NCBI RefSeq assembly: GCF_026745355.1
Contig: NC_079209.1
Coordinates: forward strand, 39,145,005-39,209,004
Length of the DNA stretch: 64,000 nt
Source of the DNA: Beta vulgaris subsp. vulgaris
Lineage: Eukaryota; Streptophyta; Magnoliopsida; Caryophyllales; Amaranthaceae
Direction of reading: 5' to 3'
Part shown: positions 30,001 to 37,430 of the stretch, in pieces
Layout: each line of letters begins with the position of its first letter
Position numbering within the stretch: position 1 is the stretch's first letter
The notes under the pieces: model-generated
Databases searched by the model: none
Told to the model about the DNA's origin: nothing
Seen by the model: the letters and a program-made list of their open reading frames with translations, nothing else
Program-made: the position numbers and the translations under genes

Positions 30001-33000
30001 ATCTAATGGGTATTAATTATCAAATTATTATTGGACCACTTTGGTTCTATGCAACATGGCGCACCTTCATGGGAATCTTTCACAAAATCTTGTAAAATAT
30101 GTACTCTTAATCATTTTGCCAAAAGTGAATTATGCAATTGATTTTGGGACACAAGGAATAATAATTTGGAAGAGAAGGAATAATAATTTTGGTACAGAGA
30201 GAGACACTATGTTTCTTTGATCAAAACAGTATCTTGTTAGGAGCATCAACAAAGGATAATATAGAACACTATCATTGAGAAAGCAAGGTAAAAATGTTTG
30301 ACGGGCTGTTGCAGAATAATGACAGTTTGCCACACTTGCTCTATAATATAACTATGTCAGACGAGTACTTTGAGTACACTCAAAGATTCTAGAAATGGAA
30401 GTTAACCAAACGTTATATCAGCATTTACTCCCATCATGGAATGTGGAGTCAAACACTAGTGCTATGACACCTTTGATGACAAATGTCTGGTAGTTGCTTT
30501 GCCGATGAAAGTCTTTATTTTCTTTTTCTAACTGGAAATGAGAAACCTGGCTGGCTTCGTAATATAAAGACAACCTAGCTCATCCTTACAAATGATAGTA
30601 GATAAAAGCATATCGCAAGAATTGAACTGAACAAGGAGTGAAGGGTAATTGTGCCCATAATTTGCTATAATTGCGTCCATGTTTGCGTCCCTGAGGCAAT
30701 GGGGAAAAGACAACGAGGAAAAGGACTGAAGGTCCATTAAATAATCATCAAAAGTAATTATAATCTTCCAGGGGTTTTGTTACGGATTTTACTTCTTAAC
30801 TAAAATCTGTATTTTTTAGCTTCTACCTCTTTCTTTGACACAATAAACTGAGCGACGCTTCTGTTTATAGTCTAGGAGAAGCCTAACAGTCAATAATTTA
30901 ATCAATTCTGTTCACTCTCGTAAACATGTATTAACCATGGCATTTGCTGACTATGGAACCAAACAATTTTAATCTGGATAATGGTTTGGAATACACAAAA
31001 GGTTCTGGTCCAAAGTAGAATTAATTTGATCTGTTTTTTTCCCTTTTAATGTGAATCACCATGCGATCAAATTCCAGTTGCTCTCTCCATACGTCAATAC
31101 AATACAATAGTATAGAGAGGGTGTGAAGAATTGTCAATTCTGGAGCCATAGAATAAATTTTGGGCACGGCCACGGCCCTAGTGTGTAGCGATAGCCATTT
31201 CTGAGCCAAAGTTGCAGTGTTACTGCGTGATTTGGGAACTTCAATGTCATATTATAGTAAGATACTGTTTTTTTAGGATATATCTGAGATATTTTACAGC
31301 ACCTTATGTTAGTTACAATAAATGAGAGGTTGAAAACATTCTTAGTGACTGAATTATGAGTGGAGTGTTCCTATTATGATATTCAGGGGGTAATATAATA
31401 TGTAGTAGTGGCATATTCATCAATGGCCTATAATATACCTTGCACAAAAACATAGATAAACATAATGGTGAGTTGAACTTTTTTTATACATAATGGCCTT
31501 TATTAGATTCGCTTTTGAGAGCTTTGTCATGTAAATCTTTAGAAAGCACGTTGGGCCAAGTGCCAACCCCCTCCTAGCTTCCGTCTCCCTTCCTATTGTT
31601 TACTCTCATTCAGAAGGCCAAAATACCTGTCAAGGTTACATATGTTGCTTGAACTGCTTCTCTAAACAAAATTAGCACCAACCACCTCTTGAGCAGAGTT
31701 CCCAAAAGGGAACTGCTTCCAATATTTGTGTTTTATGCATTAGTTGTTGGAAGATATGAGCATTTTTCGTGTACTGTCTATATTATTGGCAGACTTGCTC
31801 AAATTTAGTAGTTCAACAAGCACAATTTGGAAGTAGCGTTTTTGAGAGATTCTGATTGATTCAACTTTCTGATTCACTTCTTGTGCAGTCTTTTCTAATT
31901 TGTCAATGAAAAACAGAACTAGAAAAAGCTATGTTACCCAGACTCAGTTACGTACCAAGGTTTTGACTCGGCCGTTCTTTGAAAAAATTTCCATCATTTG
32001 GCCCACAATGAATTGTCTTGGTGGCGATATTGCTCACTGATGTCGGATTGTTCAGGATTTTTGAGGTCAATATAGAGTATGACGGCAAAGAAAAACCTAG
32101 AAATTAATATATCGTGTGTACCTGTGTCCTATATAGCCAAGTTTTGGTGTTCAGACTCATTGTGTGTGTGTACTTTGAGTAAAGCACCCTAATCAAATGC
32201 GGAAGGAAAGGAAGGATGATTGTATATCCAGTGAAGGACGCTCTTCTGATGCTATAATATTGTAGACTTGACAAGTGATAAGGGAGCTTTGGATCTATGC
32301 ATTTGTTCAGTCCATGTTTTCTTCAACACAATGTGTACATCACTGCTCCTTAAAGACAATACGCTCACAATCTTTCAATAGTCTTAATACAAAGTGTGAT
32401 GTAGGATTTCATGTGGTAAATCTATGAACTGATTAGAAAGAAAATAAGAGATTGAGAATATTCAAGAAATTCAGTTGAGGTTTTGAAATGTTTTACGATT
32501 TCTTTTAGCTTCTCACAATGTTCAGGCAAAAATCTATAACACGTTAAGAATATAAGGCTAATGTACAACATAAAATTTCGTAGTCATAACTAAAATGACT
32601 CGTCAGTTTGATTTACTAACTCTTTCTGACCAACCTTCTTTTCACAGAGAGATCTTGCATGATGAGTATATAAGCTTTGTAGTATTTTTGTCAATGCCAT
32701 TGGTGGAGGCTATGTGAAAGAAACTCTCCAAAGAGCCTAAAAATGTGTTATGATTCCTTTTTCCTGTGAAGGGACTTTAATGCTCTTACATAGTGCTGAT
32801 TCCCTTTATAGTTAATATAATAATTCATCCTGGAGATTGTCATGCAAGAGTTGCTTGTGAGAACTTGATAGAATTTTAAACCATTTCCATGTTATGCAGG
32901 AACTCCAAGAACTACACTCGGCCTTAGAAGAAGCAAAAGCTGATATAGTCGGCCTATGGGCTCTAAATTTTTTCATCAATCAGGTCAGTGATCATTAGTT

Positions 33001-36000
33001 TTACCTTTGGAGCTTGTTAGGTTTCTTAATAATCATATTATTCAACGGTCTTTGTTACCAAAAATCATTTCATGGTATTAATATTTTCATCCTCCCCCCT
33101 ATCCTGTGTTCCATATGATTCTGACTTGGTTGTATATTTTGAAAAAGCAGAACTATATATGAAGGAAAAAAGCTACTGCCTTTGTTCCTTATTGTTTTCC
33201 TCATTTTCTTTTGTGGGTTCAATATTTTAAAACTTTGACCATTAATTCACATTGATAATATAAACGGAGAAAAAGCATGATCATGTGTGATCTTGTTGCA
33301 TTCCTTCGAACTTGTAGTTTGCAAATTACTACTAATACTTTTTTTGGAATTTCTCGATGGTACCATCCAAATATTGACTTTTGCCAATGGTGCACAATTT
33401 TTAATTGGCTTCCTAGTGGTACCATTATAGTATTGACTCGTTGAGTGCTGTGATCAAACCAATAGACAAATGTTAGATAATCACCCCCTCCCCTGCTTCT
33501 CTTCCATGTTGCTGTTTTGAGCTCTACTGCACTAGTTTATCCCTAAATATATATTCATCTGCTGGATTGCTACTCCCCATATTGGTTTCTGTTGACCCAT
33601 GATTTATTTACTTGGATTTCGTTCGTTTGGAGGAAAGTTACTGACATGATAATCACAATTCTGCTGTCTTGTAATGGGGAAACAGAACGTTTCGCGGCCG
33701 ACGTGACGTGAATTTTTTTTATAAAATTCACATTAATGTGTTATGACCTTATTTGCATTGTTTTAGTTTATTAAGCATTATTACAACATGACGTAATCAA
33801 ATCTATGAGAATATCATGTTTCATCAGCTATATAGTTAAATCATAAAATATTTTGGCCAATGTTTGAAAAGAACGGATGTAACGGGGATAAAAGCATTCT
33901 AACACGGCAAATTCGCATTACGGAACGGACAACGCGGCGAGAAGTATGTGATTTTTATTATGGCGTTCCGTAACGGGATTCCACCAGAATGGCAAATCCA
34001 AAATCCGTTGCAAAACGGCCGTTCTGTAACAGAACGGGAGAGTTTTAATTCCATGCCTCAAACTCTAGCATGGCGTCAGGTAGTGACTAGGAGTTCATTG
34101 TATTCAAATATGAAACTTATTAGTGGTGTCTTGTATCTCCTCCCAGGTTTTTTACAGTTAGGTCACGACGATGGTGTTTTGCCGGACAATTCCCGATCCA
34201 TAGCAGTGTCACTTGATTTTTTGTGTTCTGCTTGAAGTGCAATGTTGCAACCCTGTTTTCTCATGAAAGCTTGGAGCCATATTCTTATTGTGAAAATCAG
34301 TAGAAGTAACAAAAACATCACATCATTTTTCTAAACTTTCCATCTATCTGATACCGTTTTTTAGTAAAATATAATCATTTTCCTTATTCTTCATTGTTAA
34401 TAAGGTTGATAAAGGAAAATTTGGTTAATTGTTTTCACTCGTTCTTTACCCTATAAAGAAATTGAATAAAAAGAACAATTTCGTTTCCATTGTAATCTTT
34501 TAAAGATTGAAATGTCCCTCAAACATAAGTACATAAATTTGAAACCTTTAAAATGCAGTTAATCCAACTGTGAAATAAACTATTATTGCGAAAATTGGGG
34601 AATACACCCAACTATATCAGTAAGAATTTCATCTTTAGACACCTGTCTCTGCTCTACATACTCCTATAAAACCAGATAGTGCTCTATGGCAAAAAGAAGC
34701 ATCTAGATGAATTTGCAGAGATCCCAAGGGTGTGGCTGTCCAATGGAGTCTGTTTGGGGCTTGAGTTTTCCTAGCGCATGGCTTGTAAGTGTGCCATTCA
34801 GTAGCAAATCATAGGATATCTTTGGCAGTTCTAGAAGATATTTTGTCTGCTTTTGTGTGGATCTGGACATTTCTTCTCTTCCAAATGGACCAAGTGGCAA
34901 ACGTAAACAAGGTGATCCAAGTTAGTAAAGATATCTTAGCGTCGACATTCCTGAATTTGTCTGGAAGCCATTGTTCATAAAACCAATCAACTGATCAGTT
35001 GACCAGGGAGAGGAGTGTGAGGTATCCTTAACTTCTATGGATCTTGGGTAATGTATAAGGAGATTTTTCTATATCCTCAACTGCACCTGGGAAGTAGCAA
35101 CACTGAGTTGAAGGTACACAGTCTCTTGAGCAGGTTAAGATTAGTGGGGTTTCTATCCGACATGTGACATGACCACCCAGAGAAACATATTCAATTCCTG
35201 GATGATGATGCATCTTAATTTCTCATAGATGCTGGCCCCTTCCTAGGTGGCCTGATAAAGCTTGACTGCTTAAGCTGGAGAACTGTCAAACTTGCCATTA
35301 TATGTATACTCACTTACTCAGACACCAAGAGGCTCTCCTCATCCCCCAATTTATGTCTTCTTGCTGCTGTTTGAGCTGAGATGGGCGATCTATGGAGAGC
35401 AGATGTCCGGCTCCTGTTCTGAGAAGAAATGCTAGAATCTGCATTTGGTTTTTGCATTAATCTCTTTCTAACTAAGAAATGATCATGTTCTTATCTTTAA
35501 CCTCCAATGGGAATGCCGGCAGGGAGAGTGAGTAGGTCCCGAAAGATGAGGGTAAGATTGTATGTTTGGTAATTTCAGGATTCCAGATGTAAATAAGTTG
35601 GCAGATAGTTCAGACTTCAAACCAAAATTTGATTAGATTCCAAGTAAACGTCTTCTTGTGTCTGTGAACTCTATTGTATGTGCTTTCAAAAGTATGCTGT
35701 TGGAAATTGATGTGAGTTTAACAATCAGAAATTGAATGCATACTAAACGTTTTTCTCATTCATCTTAAAGTATGCATGGTTTTTTGTCTCAAAATTTTTT
35801 CTGATGTCCTTGTTTCTTTTTACTGCCTCTGTTGTGCTAGGATCTACTTCCGCCGAGTCTGGCCAAATCTATGTATGTTTCCTTCCTTGCGGGATGCTTT
35901 CGCTCTGTACGTTTTGGGTTGGATGAAGCTCATGGGTAAGCAAGCTACGCCATGCATTTATATCACTCAGCTTTTCTATTCTTGATTTATGTTGGCCTCT

Positions 36001-37399
36001 TTTTCAGAAAGGGACAAGCATTGCAGTTCAATTGGTTATTTGAGAAACAAGCATTTATTATGCATCCTGATGGAAGATTTAGTGTTGATTTTGATAAGGT
36101 TTGGCATTGACATTTAATATTTTTTCTGTTCTTCATTTTGCTTTGCTGACAAGATCTTTTACATACTTTTCTTTTGATTTTTTTTTTTCTGATTTAAAGG
36201 TTAGAGATGCAGTAGAAAGTTTGAGTACACAGATCCTAACCATACAAGCTACGGGTGACAAAAATGCTGCGAATTTGCTCCTGCAGAAGTACTGTATAAT
36301 AACCAATCCGTTGCAACTTGCATTAGACAAGTTAGAAAGTATCGAGGTATGTCCTTTCAATATTTTGTCTACGGGGTCCTTTATTGATGATTGATGTTAA
36401 ACTGGGAACATATTTTTTTGTTTGAATTGTCTATACGCATCCAATGCCTAAGAATGCTGGGTACAGAAAAACCAAAATGGTAACCTCGAACTTTTCGAGT
36501 TTCCCATTGGTGGCCTTAAGTTTTTTTATTCTCATTGGTAACTCTCAATTATGATTTTATTTCCAAATGTGACCTTATAGAGTAAAAAACTGTTATTTTC
36601 GTTAACTTTTCATTAGAACTAATCTCTAGGCACACAAATCAAGGTGCTTCCGGTCAATTTTTGTCAATTTTTTGACGTCAAATTTGAAACTTAAGGGACG
36701 AAATGGCACTCAATTCTTTAACCGGACAATTTTTAGGCACGGAAACCAATTTAGACTTTAAATTTGATCCTTAAAGGCTAAAATGAGCCCCAAAACTTTA
36801 CCTGAGCAATATTTGTGGCTACGTAAACCTAGACAATTTTCAAACGCGCGAACCGAGATATTTATTCTAATGAAAAGTTAACAAAACTAATGATTTTTTA
36901 CTCTATGGTCATATTTGGGAATAAAACAATAATTGAAGGTTACTAGTGGAAATAAAAAAACTTAGGGTCACCAATGGGAAACTCGAAAAGTTCGAGTCAT
37001 CATTGAGAATTTCGAAAAAAAAAATTACACTTGATAGTACTACCGAGGCACTTTCCATTTTCCTTTGCAGCATTTCTTCTTTGACTTAATTCTACACTTG
37101 ATGATCCAATTAAAAACTAAGAACATCATGAATAAATTACAAAAGAATTTCATTAAAATGTTAACTATTATATCTTCTAGTAGTTGTATGTAAAAATCAT
37201 GTAGCCAATGGGTAATTCATCCACTTAGAGATAGATATTGATGCTTAGTGGAACCCAACTAAGCAGCTAAATTAATTTTTTCAATTGTTGATCTATAGTG
37301 GGTGGCTTACCTATTGCGTAAATGTCATTCTCCATTGTATGTCACTAAGAATGTCACGTGCTCACTATTTTGTGTTAGTAGGTCATATTTGTCCCATGA

Positions 37400-37430
<31 letters not shown>

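Noticed and set aside
29555..30016. 153-codon continuous frame across exons 14 and 15
   Set aside because: It is in a different frame from the DPP III protein over most of its length; the spliced reading gives the conserved HECCHG protein.
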